Positions 20,811-32,400 of a stretch of DNA of 33,694 nucleotides are shown here, piece after piece (positions within the stretch are counted from its first letter, which is position 1; the number at the start of each line of letters is the position of its first letter). The DNA lies in the IMG/VR virus record IMGVR_UViG_3300009183_000219, positions 1-33,694 of that record, one strand, 5' to 3'. The notes under the pieces are model-generated. The model saw only the letters and a list, made by a program, of their open reading frames with translations. It did no database searches and had not been told where the DNA came from. A program made the translations under genes and the position numbers. The stretch is from a virus.

Positions 20811-23438
20811 ATGTGCCAATCTTCATCTCCATCACCAACGCAGACTCAGACTAACATGACTGAGTTGCCCGAGTGGGCGCGAGGTTACGCTAAAGACACG
20901 TTGTATCAGGCTTCACAATTAACTGACGTTAACAAAAATCCATACAAAGCTTATGACCAAAATCGTATTGCTGGGTTTACTCCCATGCAAGAGCAGGCCC
21001 AACAGGGCGCTGCAAACATGCAGCCTAACGCAGCGTTGGGTACCGGTATGGATATGGCTAAAGCGGCTGGTATGGGCGCGCTGGGTACAAACTATCAAGC
21101 AGGACAGTTTGGGAATCAATTCCAAGCTCCCGGCGCGTATCAACCGGGTAGTTTTGGTTATCAGGGTGTAGGTACACAAAGTTTTACCCAACCCGGCGCG
21201 GCTGATGCGTATATGAATCCCTACATGCAGAATGTGGTGGATATCCAAAAACGTGAAGCTGGTCGGCAGTCTGGTATCCAAGGTACTCAACAACAAGCAC
21301 AGGCTACACAAGCGGGTGCTTTTGGTGGTGGACGCGATGCCATTATGCGGGCTGAACGTGAGCGTAATCTTGGTCAGCAAATGGGTGATATTCAAGCGCA
21401 AGGTTCAAATGCTGCGTTCCAACAAGCACAGCAGCAATTTAATGCTGAACAAGGTCGTGGTTTGCAAGCTCAAATGGCTAACCAACAGGCTGGGTTAAAT
21501 ACCCAACAAATGGGTGAGCAGTCTCGTCAGTTTGGTGCTGGTCAAGGTTTACAAGCAGCAGGTCTTGGCGCGCAATATGGTTTAGCTGGTCAACAATTAG
21601 GTGAGCAATCTCGGCAATATGGTGCTGGCCTTGGACTTCAAGGACTTCAGACTGGATTACAAGCCGCAGGTCAACTTGGTCAATTAGGGCAAGCTCAGTA
21701 TGGTCAACAGATGGGTATTAACCAACTGCAAAACCAATACGGTACACAGCAACAGCAGCAGAACCAGCGACCATTGGATCAGGCGTACCAAGATTTTCTT
21801 AACCAACAGAACTACCCTTATAAACAATTGGGTTTCATGTCTGACATGGTTCGTGGATTACCTTTGGGACAGCAGGGTACAGCCCAGATGTATCAAGCTC
21901 CTCCGTCAATGATGCAAAACGTAGCTGCTGCGGGTCTGGGCGCTTATGGCCTCAAACAGCTTGGTATGTTTGCCAAGGGCGGGCAAGTAAAGAGTTATGC
22001 TGGCGGTGGTGAACTTAATCCAATGGATGACCCCAACCGCATGACCGCTGCGGTCAGTAAACTTTCGGACGAACAGCTTAAACAGATTGTTCAACACCCA
22101 TCAAGCGAAGCGGAGAAACAAGCGGCTGAGACTGAATTAGCTACTCGTGCGTCTGAAAAGCAAGGTCTAGCTAGTGCATATAACGCTCTCCCTGCGGCTG
22201 CTGGTGGCGGCATGGTTGCCTTTGGTAGAGGCGGAATTATGCATTTTGCCGCCGGGACTAACCCTTACAATGTTGAGGATACAGAAGCAGGAGCAGGCCA
22301 AAACGATGAGGACGATCAAATACCTAACACAATGGGTAACGCTGCTTTACAAGCGCAGTTGAGTCCTTTAATACTTGCTAAAGCCAAACAAATAGTAGCT
22401 AGACAACCTTTTGCAGACAGTAATGAAACTGAAGAAGAGGGCGTAACCCGTAGCATGGACTTGGTAAACAAAATAGCCGGGCCTAGTCCTTACGGTGAAA
22501 TACAGTCACAACTTGCAGACTTAACTGCGCAGGGTAAAGATGCGTTAGAACAAGGTAAAGGCTTAGCTGCGCTAAGTGCAATGGGTGCAATAGTTCAGGG
22601 GCCTAATTTTATGCGTGCGCTAGGTGGTGCAGGTACTGCTTTTGCCGATTCCTACAAAGGTGCACTGGCTGCAAACCAATCCGCTAAGATGTCCATTGCT
22701 CAGATGAATATTAACCTAGCTAACGGTCAACGGGCAGAAAAACTTGGGCTTGTTAAAGACGCTATGGGCAGTTACCAAGCGGCTAGAAAGAACAAAGTTG
22801 ATGCTTATAAAGCGCAACAAGAAGCAGATTACAAAGCTCTCAGGGGTCTTTCGTATGCTGAACGTGCTGCCCAACCACCTAGACCTGCGGCGGCGCCTAA
22901 ACCTAGTGTTCAATCGGAAGGTGTAGCTATTTACGCCAAGTCTTTAAGGGCTAAAGACCCAACTCTGTCCGAAGACGATGCAAATGCATTAGCACTTACA
23001 CGGTACAACCAAGAAAGGGCTGCGGGCCTACCCGGTGTTACCGCTGCTGTTTCAGGTAGAACAGAAGTTGCTGCTGGTGCACAAAGTATAGACGTAGATA
23101 GACTAAGAGCAGATGCCGCAGAAAAAGCAGCGGTGAATGTAGAGAAGGGGCTGTTGTTAAATACTGAGTACCGAAATGCAATGCGTGGTAAAGACCCGAA
23201 AGGTAGAACCGCTGCGCAAGTTAGGGATGCTTTGGTAGAAGCCGAAACTCGACGAATATTAAAAGATACGCAACTTGCTCCCGCTGCTCCCGCTGCTCCC
23301 GCTACCCCTGCCGCCCCTAAAGCCGCAGGTGTTGCTACTGCTCCCCCAATTAACCTACTAAAAGAAGGTACAGTCACTACGTTTAAAAACGGACAAAAAT
23401 GGACAATTAAAGCCGGTAAACCTGTACAAGTGAACTAA
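20811..23438 (+). CDS. Gln/Gly-rich internal virion protein
   Basis: This 875-residue protein has a conserved-looking start (TELPEWARGYAKDTLYQASQ), Gln/Gly/Ala-rich helices from about residue 75 to 330 and a highly recognisable AGAFGGGRDAIMRAERERNL block near 168-190. A 29-residue repeat follows (GEQSRQFGAGQGLQAAGLGA at 235, GEQSRQYGAGLGLQG at 264). A middle region has KGGQVKSYAGGGELN and AAGGGMVAFGRGG, and the C-terminal half is helical with an Ala-Pro linker (23277-23320) and a small TFKNGQKWTIKAGKPVQVN end. I associate this type with internal ejection proteins of podoviruses. No enzyme motif is visible. GATAG/AGGATAG precedes the ATG. Confidence 0.72.
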   Translation: MCQSSSPSPTQTQTNMTELPEWARGYAKDTLYQASQLTDVNKNPYKAYDQNRIAGFTPMQEQAQQGAANMQPNAALGTGMDMAKAAGMGALGTNYQAGQFGNQFQAPGAYQPGSFGYQGVGTQSFTQPGAADAYMNPYMQNVVDIQKREAGRQSGIQGTQQQAQATQAGAFGGGRDAIMRAERERNLGQQMGDIQAQGSNAAFQQAQQQFNAEQGRGLQAQMANQQAGLNTQQMGEQSRQFGAGQGLQAAGLGAQYGLAGQQLGEQSRQYGAGLGLQGLQTGLQAAGQLGQLGQAQYGQQMGINQLQNQYGTQQQQQNQRPLDQAYQDFLNQQNYPYKQLGFMSDMVRGLPLGQQGTAQMYQAPPSMMQNVAAAGLGAYGLKQLGMFAKGGQVKSYAGGGELNPMDDPNRMTAAVSKLSDEQLKQIVQHPSSEAEKQAAETELATRASEKQGLASAYNALPAAAGGGMVAFGRGGIMHFAAGTNPYNVEDTEAGAGQNDEDDQIPNTMGNAALQAQLSPLILAKAKQIVARQPFADSNETEEEGVTRSMDLVNKIAGPSPYGEIQSQLADLTAQGKDALEQGKGLAALSAMGAIVQGPNFMRALGGAGTAFADSYKGALAANQSAKMSIAQMNINLANGQRAEKLGLVKDAMGSYQAARKNKVDAYKAQQEADYKALRGLSYAERAAQPPRPAAAPKPSVQSEGVAIYAKSLRAKDPTLSEDDANALALTRYNQERAAGLPGVTAAVSGRTEVAAGAQSIDVDRLRADAAEKAAVNVEKGLLLNTEYRNAMRGKDPKGRTAAQVRDALVEAETRRILKDTQLAPAAPAAPATPAAPKAAGVATAPPINLLKEGTVTTFKNGQKWTIKAGKPVQVN

Positions 23439-23439
23439 C

Positions 23440-26400
23440 ATGGCAAAAACTGATTGGGAAGTTGTTTCTGAAGCCCCTGCTGCTAAAACTGCAAATAGTG
23501 GTTGGGAAGTTGTTTCTGAAGCCCCTGCTGTACCAACTAAATGGTCAGGAGCAACCTTATCCGAAAAAGATTTACTAGAACTTGAAGCTAACGCCAATAA
23601 AGGGGATGTCCAAATCCAAGACATCCTACGTGCGTACAAGGAAGCCAACCCTACCGGCAAACGCATAACCCAAGCCGAGTTTGCTCCTTCTGCAAAAGCC
23701 CCGGCCCCAGTACAGAAACAAGCTCAGGCGCAACCTGCGGCTACTTCTATGTTAGATAGCGTTGGCAATGTAATGAATACTGTACGGGACTGGGCAACTG
23801 GAGTTCCTATAAATGCTGCGGATGCGGGTAGGTCAGTATTAGGAAGTGGAGCACCGTCACCTGTATCTTCAGAGCAAAACTTAGTTAACACAGGCGCTGT
23901 AAACCCACAATATGTAGCTGCCTTAGAAGCAAAACTTAACTCAATGCCTGCGGCGCAAAGAGGGGTTGCGCTACAACAAGCTATTGCATCAGCGCCTGAA
24001 AACTCAGCCCAAGGACGCGCATTAGCGTTAATTGCTACAAAGTATGCGTCACTAAACAAAGTAACAAGCCCTACGCTGCGTAAGTTAGACCCTCGGCTTG
24101 AAGCGCAAAAAGACCGACTCATTGAGCAAGGGTTAAACCCCGATATTGCTGAAAGTCTAGCTAAACAAAGCGCCGAAGTTGGTGCAATACGTCCTAATGA
24201 AGGGCAAGTAAAAGAATCTCCAGACGAATATGTTAAAGCAGAATCTTATCGCGTACAAGGTAATCTTACCGGCATAGCAAAAACTGGAGAAACGCTAACA
24301 CGAGGGGCGCTAAAAGCTGGGCTTTCCTATGAAAGAGGCGTGCGAGGTGTTAATTTGTTTGTGGGCGACATGCTTGGTTTTGATACGTCTACAAACAAAG
24401 CACGGTTAAATTCTATTGACCAATTTGTTCAAGGAATGGGTGAGCAAAGTTCTAAGCCCCTTAACCTGTTTGAAAGTGCTATTACTTCTATAGGCCAACA
24501 AGCCCCTACGCTTATTGGCGGGGCTTTAACGGGTTCAACACCTGCGGTGCTAAGTGCTATGTTTGCACAATCGTTTGGTCAAACCTACGATGAAGGTGCG
24601 CGTAAAGGACTTGATACTGTTAATAACGCGGCTCGTTCAGCTATGTACGCAGCATTAGAGGTGTTAGGAGAAATGCCGGGTCTTGGTGCCAATATTAAAG
24701 GGCTTAAAGCCGCAGCAAACGGCATGCCTTTAGACCAGATTGCTGGATTTTTTGCTAGAGCTTTAAAGAAAGATGCACCGGGAGAGTTGGTTACTTACGC
24801 TGGACAGTTTGCTGTAGACAAAGGTTACGGCATGAACCCAGAAGCTGGTATTGCCGACTTTATTTCAGGCGCGGCTGATACTGTACTTTCTACTGTTCTT
24901 CAAGCTGGAATAATGACTGGTAGTGGAATAGCAGTGGGTAAAGGGGTAAACAAACTTCGAGCCGTACAAGACAAAATTAAAAGCGGGCAGCGTCAAGCGT
25001 ATAAACAAGACACAAGCTACGAAGGGCTAGCCAGTCTTATTGCGCAGTCTAAAGGGTTTGACTTTAGAGAAAAACATGCGCTGGGTGACCAAGGGTATAA
25101 AGTTGGTGAGTTTTTACGAGCCGAGCGTGAAGGCCCAGCACTGGGCGAAGCTAAAGTTGATACGGGTGCTGAAGGCCCAACACTAGGTGAAGGTCAAATT
25201 AGTACTACTGGTACGCGAGTAGAACCTACGTTAGAAGGCGGTGCAGCTACAACTGCGGCTGCTCCTGTTGGCCCCACACCTGAGGAAATTGAAAAGACCG
25301 CTGCGGGGTTTATGGCTGCTGGAGTTCCAAGAGCCCTTGCGTTAAAGATGGCAGAAAAGCAGTTAGTTGAACAAACAACAAAGACTACCGCAGCAGCACC
25401 TATATCACAAGACTTTTCTAAATTAGCTGCGTGGCCTGATGTTCTGTTAGCGGAAACACTTAAGCTACAGCAAAGTAAGCCTGAGCCCAATCAACCTCTG
25501 GTCGATGCAATTCAAGTTGAAATACAACGCCGAGCGCAAACCCAAGGAGCCCCAAATGCTACAGGAACTGAGTCCGCACCAAGTGGAGGAAGCGCTGGCG
25601 TGGCTGGCGAATCCGTTGCCGGTCAACCCACCGGAGGATTTGAAACACCTACACGAAATGGAGTGGTTTCTTCTGAGCCGAATGCTGGAGTCACTACTAC
25701 AGGAGAAATTTCACAGCCCCCTACAGTAACCACAGGAGCCCCCACAAGTGTCATTACGCCCACTAAAACCAAGCAAACAGAAACGCAAGGACAACCAGCG
25801 CCCGTTACCAAAGTAAAGCACTCAATTGCGCAAAACGATGAAGGTAAGTGGGATTATTTGGTAGACGGTGAAGTAGTTGGAACCTACGATACCAAGCGTC
25901 AGGCTAATACCAAGGCCATACTTGAGCGTTCTATAGTTAAGGGCGATACGGATGTAATTGCTAAAAACCAGCAAGCGCACGATGCTGCAATGACAACAGC
26001 ACGGGGACGCCCGTTAAAGTTATTCCCAAAAGCTAAAGTTGATGTTGGTGAGACTGTTACTGAAGATACTGATACTGGAACTACTGATACTGAAACTACT
26101 GAGACGGCAGAGGGGGAACCTGCTGTTGGTGAGACTGCTAAACCCGAAGCACCAATTGTGCTGCAAGAAGCAAAGACGGTTAGGGGTGATGCGCTTACAG
26201 GGCCATCTACAAAAGTTAAGCTGTCCGATGGTAGTGAGCATGAAATTAACCGACTAGACTCTACTACCAGTATGGGGCTACCGGGGTGGCACGATGTAAA
26301 TGCCGATACGCAAAACAGCTATTTAGCGGACACCAAAGCTGAAGCTATTAAGGAACTAATCCGTCGACAGGAAGAAAAGCGCACGGCTGCTGCTAAAGCT

Positions 26401-29400
26401 CCAACCAAAGAAACCAAAGGTAAGAAAGCCCCGTCTGCTGCCGACGCGCTTGCTGTTGAAACTCAAGAAAAGCTCCAAGAGCTTGAAGACCTGCTTGGGA
26501 ACTACAACACCAACCCAGATGTTGCCGCTGCAAAAGCTTCGGCGCGAAATATCAACCGTATAGCTAATGACCCTGCGCAGCCTAAAGCAGTCAGGGAACG
26601 CGCCAAAAAAATACTGGTGGATGAGATTGATACTAAAGACCTTGTTGAGGGTTCAAGGTATCTTTCTTCTAAGTTTACGCAAAGCCCAGCCGACAAAGCT
26701 TTTGGTAAATTTACAACCGCGTCGCAAGCTATATCGCACATCCTAAGAACTGGTACAAAGTTTCAAAAAACTTTAGCAGCACGCCTACGTGGTTTTGTGC
26801 AGGGCGTTAATTTTGTAGTAGTGGAACAGGGCCAAGCACTGCCTGAAGGTTTGGCTAAGAAGAGCGCAGAGTGGAGCCGCTCCATTGCTATGTATGACAG
26901 AGCAAGCCGTACTATCTATGTGCGCGGTGAGTCATACGGCAATAAACAAGGCATTAACCACGTTACCGTACTGCACGAACTACTGCACGCAGCTACTGCT
27001 AGGAAAATAGACCTAGCTATGAAGGCTATCAAAGACGGGGTTAGTTTGGACTCCCCGTTGGTTCAAGCTGCCCTTACCTTACACCGCACAATGGAGAACG
27101 CCGACACTGCCCTCAGGGAGTTGGCGCGTCAAGGGAAGTTAACTGAAGACTTAGCCACCCTAGCTGTGCATGGTAAAGCCTTTAGCGATACGCATGAGTT
27201 CTTGGCCTACGGCATGACCGACAAGACCATGCAGGATTTCCTGCTTAAGACTAAAGGTGTTGAGGGTGATACGCACCTATTTAATCGGTTTGTTGATAGC
27301 ATGCGCCGTATGTTCGGCATGGGCAAAGACTCGATTAATGCGTTGTCTGACCTAATCTTGGCAACCGACCAACTCTTAAGCGCCCGTGAAATTGGCGGCA
27401 GCATCAAGGAAACTGGGACTCATGCGGCTACTAGTGAAACCAGAGTACAGCCCTCAGCAGACGTTGGGCGCTTAGCCAAGATGCTCGGGTCTAAGCTATA
27501 CGGCACTCCTGACAATATAGCTGCGGTATCCATAAAGGAACTGTTCCAGAATTCTTTTGACGCTATTAAGGGCGCAATAGAAAAGGGTACGCTAAAGTCA
27601 GGCGACATCAAAATAAAAATTGATTCTAGTACTCGCTCTATACAGATAATTGATAACGGCCTTGGCATGCCAACCAGCGTAATGGGTGGTCAATTTTTAA
27701 CCATTGCTGGAACAGTCAAAGAAACTAAACGTGCATCGGGTGGACTTGGCGTTGCCAAAATGTTGTTCCTATTTGAGAACAAAGAGCTAGAGGTAGTGTC
27801 ACTGCGTGATGGTGTTGTATCCCGCATGGTTACTACTGGGGATGACTTAAAAGCTGCATTAACTGACCCCAAGCGAGGACCTATGATCCAGACTACATCC
27901 GATGCAGATGTAGTAGCACGTTACACCAAAGAACTTTTTCCTGACGGGCATGGTACATCCGTACGTGTTCAAGTCCCAGAAACGTATATTAATGAGTCTA
28001 ATGGAGAAGAGTTAAAAATTCCTTTTAGTTCATATGAACTAGAAAGAGCCCCAGTATTACTTGATAGCCCTTTATTTGACAACATAAAAGTTTCTATTGA
28101 TACCGGATACGGCTTAGATACGTTGCCTATTGGTGCTAATTTCCCAGTTGATAAATTTACTCCGTTTGCTAATGTTAAATTTGCTTGGGGTACTGCGCGT
28201 ATATACGTTGGTAAGGATAAACTTTCTTTCGTTGGAAGTACTCGTGGAAATGCACACATACTATCTAATGGCTTATGGCAGTTTAATCTTGTATTAAAGG
28301 ATAAACCGGGTTTTGATGGTGAAGCCATTAAACGTGATTTTTATATAGACGTTACCCCCAATGAAAATGTAAAGCCTGAGGATGCCGGATATCCATTTGA
28401 CTTAAACCGCCAAAACTTTTCTAAAGTAGCTGATAAAGACTTTAAAAAAATATTTAATTACGTAACGGCTATTTACAGCCAACTTGATTTAGCCTCCAGC
28501 GTTAAAAACTTTGGCACAGCACAATACGTTAACAGCAATGGTACGTTGACTAAGGCCGAAACACTGGAACCAAAAGTACCTATATCCGATAACGCATTTA
28601 CGGTTATTAAACCCGACGATAAAGTAGAAGTGCGCGAAGGCGTGCTATACGTTAATAACCGAGCATTACCTGAATTAACCGAAGAAGACTTAAAGAAGAC
28701 TGGTATACGTCTTGAAGAGTTAACCATCCCTCAAGATGAGGTTGATCCTAACAAGGTAATGATCCACGACAATACAGTACTTAAATCTTCTAAATTACCA
28801 AAAGGGGAATTAATACCTATAGCCGAACTTGATGCTTTAGTTGATAAAAATCCGGGTAAATATAAATTAGAACTGTTGCCCGAACCTGATGTCAGGTTTA
28901 CGGTTGTCAATGACGACGGGTCTGTAATGGTGTTTGAAGACACAGCAGAAGAAATTTTTGCTGATCTACAAGGGCTTGGGTTTATACCTAAAGAAACGGA
29001 AAACAAAGAAAAGTCGTTATCTGATGCAGCGCGGGAAAAGTTTGGCGATAAAGCTTATAACAAATATATTTCCGTTATCGGTGAAACGTTCCACAAACTA
29101 CGTGATGCGCTAGTAAACGTAAATAGCGATTATGCTGGCCTTAGCACACAAGTTATTGGCGTTAGCTTAGATAAAAAATACTACGGCGTTAGTATTATGA
29201 TCCCGTTCAAGGGGATGTTTATTAACCCCGCGACTACGGAGTTACAGGGCACCCCTGCACAAATTGCAGTGTCTTTAATAGGCACAATGACCCATGAGCT
29301 TGCGCATTTTAAGCAAAGAAATCATGGTGCTAGCTTTGCAACTGAAATGCAAAAAGTAGTTACGTTACTTGACACCCACCCATCTTTTAGCTTACAACAG

Positions 29401-32400
29401 GTTAAGGCAGACTTAACCTTACACATTGCCGACAACATTGAAATATTTAATTATTTAAACAAGGAGTTCCAAGATGAAAATCTCGACGCTCGTGGAAACC
29501 GCTTCCAAGACGCTAGCTTCGAACAAATCGGAGATGAAGGCTCTGTTGAGCCAATGGAAAGCACTAGCGGAACAGGAAAAGGGCAACCCAGCGTACCCCA
29601 AGGCGCTGGGCAAAGCACTACAGGTGCTGGACAAGTCGGCGTCCCCAAAGGAGTTGGTGGAAAAACTCCGCGAACTGGAAAAGAATTAGACACAGACGTA
29701 TCCAAAGCTGTTAAAAAAGTTGCAGAGTCTAGGAAAGGCGTTGCGCTAGGTGATGCTCTAGCTGATCTATCTAAATGGCGTGACCCCCGTTATCTGTGGG
29801 GGGAAATTAATGGTGTATGGGACTCGCTTAGCGACTCGGCTAGAACTTTTGTTTCCCATTTCTACGATAGCGAAGCCCTTGCTTATGCTGGGCCGGGGGA
29901 CATCATTACTGGGCTAAAAGACGCGCATGAAGCAATTCAAAAAATGTCAGGCTCGGTGCAAACATATTTGCGTGGTGTAGCCAACGTAGCTGATGAAATT
30001 GTTGACTTCTACCGGGCTGAACCTAAAAAACGCCAAGCCTTTGAAGACCTTGTGCATGCGTCTACGCTTGCTAAATACGACCCAGCCAACCCAAATAACG
30101 TTCTGCGGAACAATGAATTAGACAATGATTACGCAGCATTAGGCGATAAAGGGCAAAAAGCTTACAAGCGCTTACGGGACTACTACAAGAGCATGAATGC
30201 TGTTAAGCAGCACTTGCTGGAGGAAAACCTTAGCAATCTAAAACTGTCTGCCGCTGCCCGTAAAAAACTATTGTCAGACGTTAGGGTGCTGTTTGAAGCC
30301 GACAAGGTAGAGCCTTACTTCCCATTAGCCCGCTTTGGGGATTTTGTCTTAGAGACAGGGAAAAAGGGTTCACACGCCACTTACAGGTTTGATACAAAAA
30401 AAGAACGTGACCGTGCAGCTAGAGAATTTGCAAGGCAGCAAGGTAAAAGTGTGGATGACCTTAGGAAAGATGGAGAGCTACGCATAACCGAAGATTTAAA
30501 CGGTGACGGCTTGCGGATTAATATTGAAGGGACTAGCAAGCTACTAAAGGCCGCATACGCTGCGGTAGATTCGGCTAGCGTAACCGACCCTAATATTAAG
30601 CAAAAGCTTAAAGATGACTTATACCAAGCGTACTTGGCGGCTATGCCAGAGAACAGTGTGCGCAAAATGTTTGTGCATCGCAAAGGCACACCGGGGTTTA
30701 GCTCCGATGTTCTTAGGGCAGTCAATGACTCTGGTTCACGAATGGCTCGGGCGTTTGCCAAACTTGAGCATGCCAATGCTATACGTCAAGCCATAGACTT
30801 ATCAAAACGGCAGCTTGAGGGCAATGAAAAATATACCGCGTTTTTTATGCGGATGAACGAAATTGCATCAGAAGCATTACAACCTAGGATTCCAACAGGC
30901 AAAGAAAAATGGCTAGACAACGTTGCAAATGTTATTGTTAAAGCGTCTTTCCTGCGCAACCTGACAAGCTGGTCTTCTGCAATTATGCAGCCAATGGATA
31001 TTTTGCTAAAAGGCGCTCCGGTATTGACGGGTAATCATGGGCCTAAAGCAATGGCTGAGCTATCTAAGATGATGAAGCTGCATAATCAATACGGGGTTTT
31101 GGAAAAAATGCCTAATGGCACTATGCGCTTCCGTGCTCCTAGTATTGAGTTTGCCAAAGGGCTTACCCCCCAAGAACGTTTAGCAGTTCGTGACATGGTA
31201 GATGTGTACGGTGTAACCAGAGACACACTAGCAAATGAAGTGTTCAGCCAAGCTAGGGAACCGGCTACTAAAATAAACAGTAAAGCATTTGAGTTAGGTA
31301 AAGACGCAGTACATAATTTAATACTCGGCGGGCTTATGCACCACGGGGAGCGGTTATCACGTGAGATTATTGCGCTTACTTCTTTCCGTCTAAACATGGC
31401 TGAGTTACAAAAAGCCAACCCCAATGACCCAACAAATTACGATGAAGCAGTAAAGGCAGCAATACGGGAAACAAATGAAGTACTAGGTAACTACAACGCT
31501 AACAATAAGCCTATGCTAATGCGTGGGGCTGGTGGGCGGCTTGTAACCATGTACAAGTTTTTCCCGCTTGTTACTACCAAACTATTGGTGACTAACTTCT
31601 CCAAAATGCTTCCTATGTTTAACAAGGAAGGTAAGGCAGCAGCAGCTACTAAGTTCTTTGGCGTATTAGGTACGCATACATTATTCGGTGGCCTTGTGGC
31701 ATTGCCTGCGTTTAGCTTAGTGATGGGGCTACTGCAAGCTGCTTGGGAAAAATGGCAAAAAGACCCCGATGCTCCCGATGAGATGCGGGACATTGACTAT
31801 GAAACTTGGTGGCGTACTGTGTGGTTGCCTGAAAACTTAGGCAGCACAGGGTTAGCTCAGTTAGCAGAATACGGTTTACTAAATAAGTTAACTGGGTTTG
31901 ATATATCCAGCCGTATATCCTTGAACGATATGTGGTTCCGTGATCCGCAGCCGGGTAAAAATGCAAAAGAAACAGCCTTAAACTGGGGGCAAGTAATGTT
32001 TGGCGCTGCTTGGACTACTGGGCTAAATGCGATTCAAGGTATTGACCTTATGACCCAAGGCGAGTACGAACGTGGGCTGGAAAAACTAACCCCTGCTTCT
32101 ATAAGCAAATTAATGGTAGCCCATAGGTACGCAACTGAAGGTGTGCAAACACCCCAAGGCGTGCAGTTAATAGAGAAGGGTAAAGTACCAAAGAGCGAGC
32201 TTGTCGGTCAAGCTATTGGCTATGCTCCAGCACGAGTAGCAGAAGCCCAAACTACGGCGTTTAAAGCGCAAGCTGCTGAAAAAGTCATTGTGCATGAACG
32301 GGAAACAATTATGGGTACGTTGAAAAACTCATTCCGTAAGTCCATCGACCCTAACAAAGATACTGAAATACATGAACGCTTTGACAAAATATTCCAAGAC

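Noticed and set aside
20919-21401. 160-residue minus-strand ORF opposite the Gln-rich internal protein
   Set aside because: It results from the repetitive CAA/GGT codon pattern of the sense gene, has no ribosome site and low-complexity content, and opposes a clear operon.
23277-23320. CTCCCGCTG tandem repeat as a regulatory or CRISPR-like element
   Set aside because: It is an in-frame Ala-Pro linker (APAAPAAPATPAAP) of the 875-residue protein.
22931-23377. 148-residue minus-strand ORF, Ala-rich
   Set aside because: It is an antisense reading of the Ala/Pro-rich C-terminus of the 875-residue protein, where GC-rich codons suppress stops.
26039-26257. 72-residue +1-frame ORF in the Thr/Asp/Glu linker of the giant gene
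   Set aside because: It was tested as a third nested gene. The product is a Leu/Lys string produced by the ACTGATACTGAAACT repeat, and no AAGGAG-type site precedes it.
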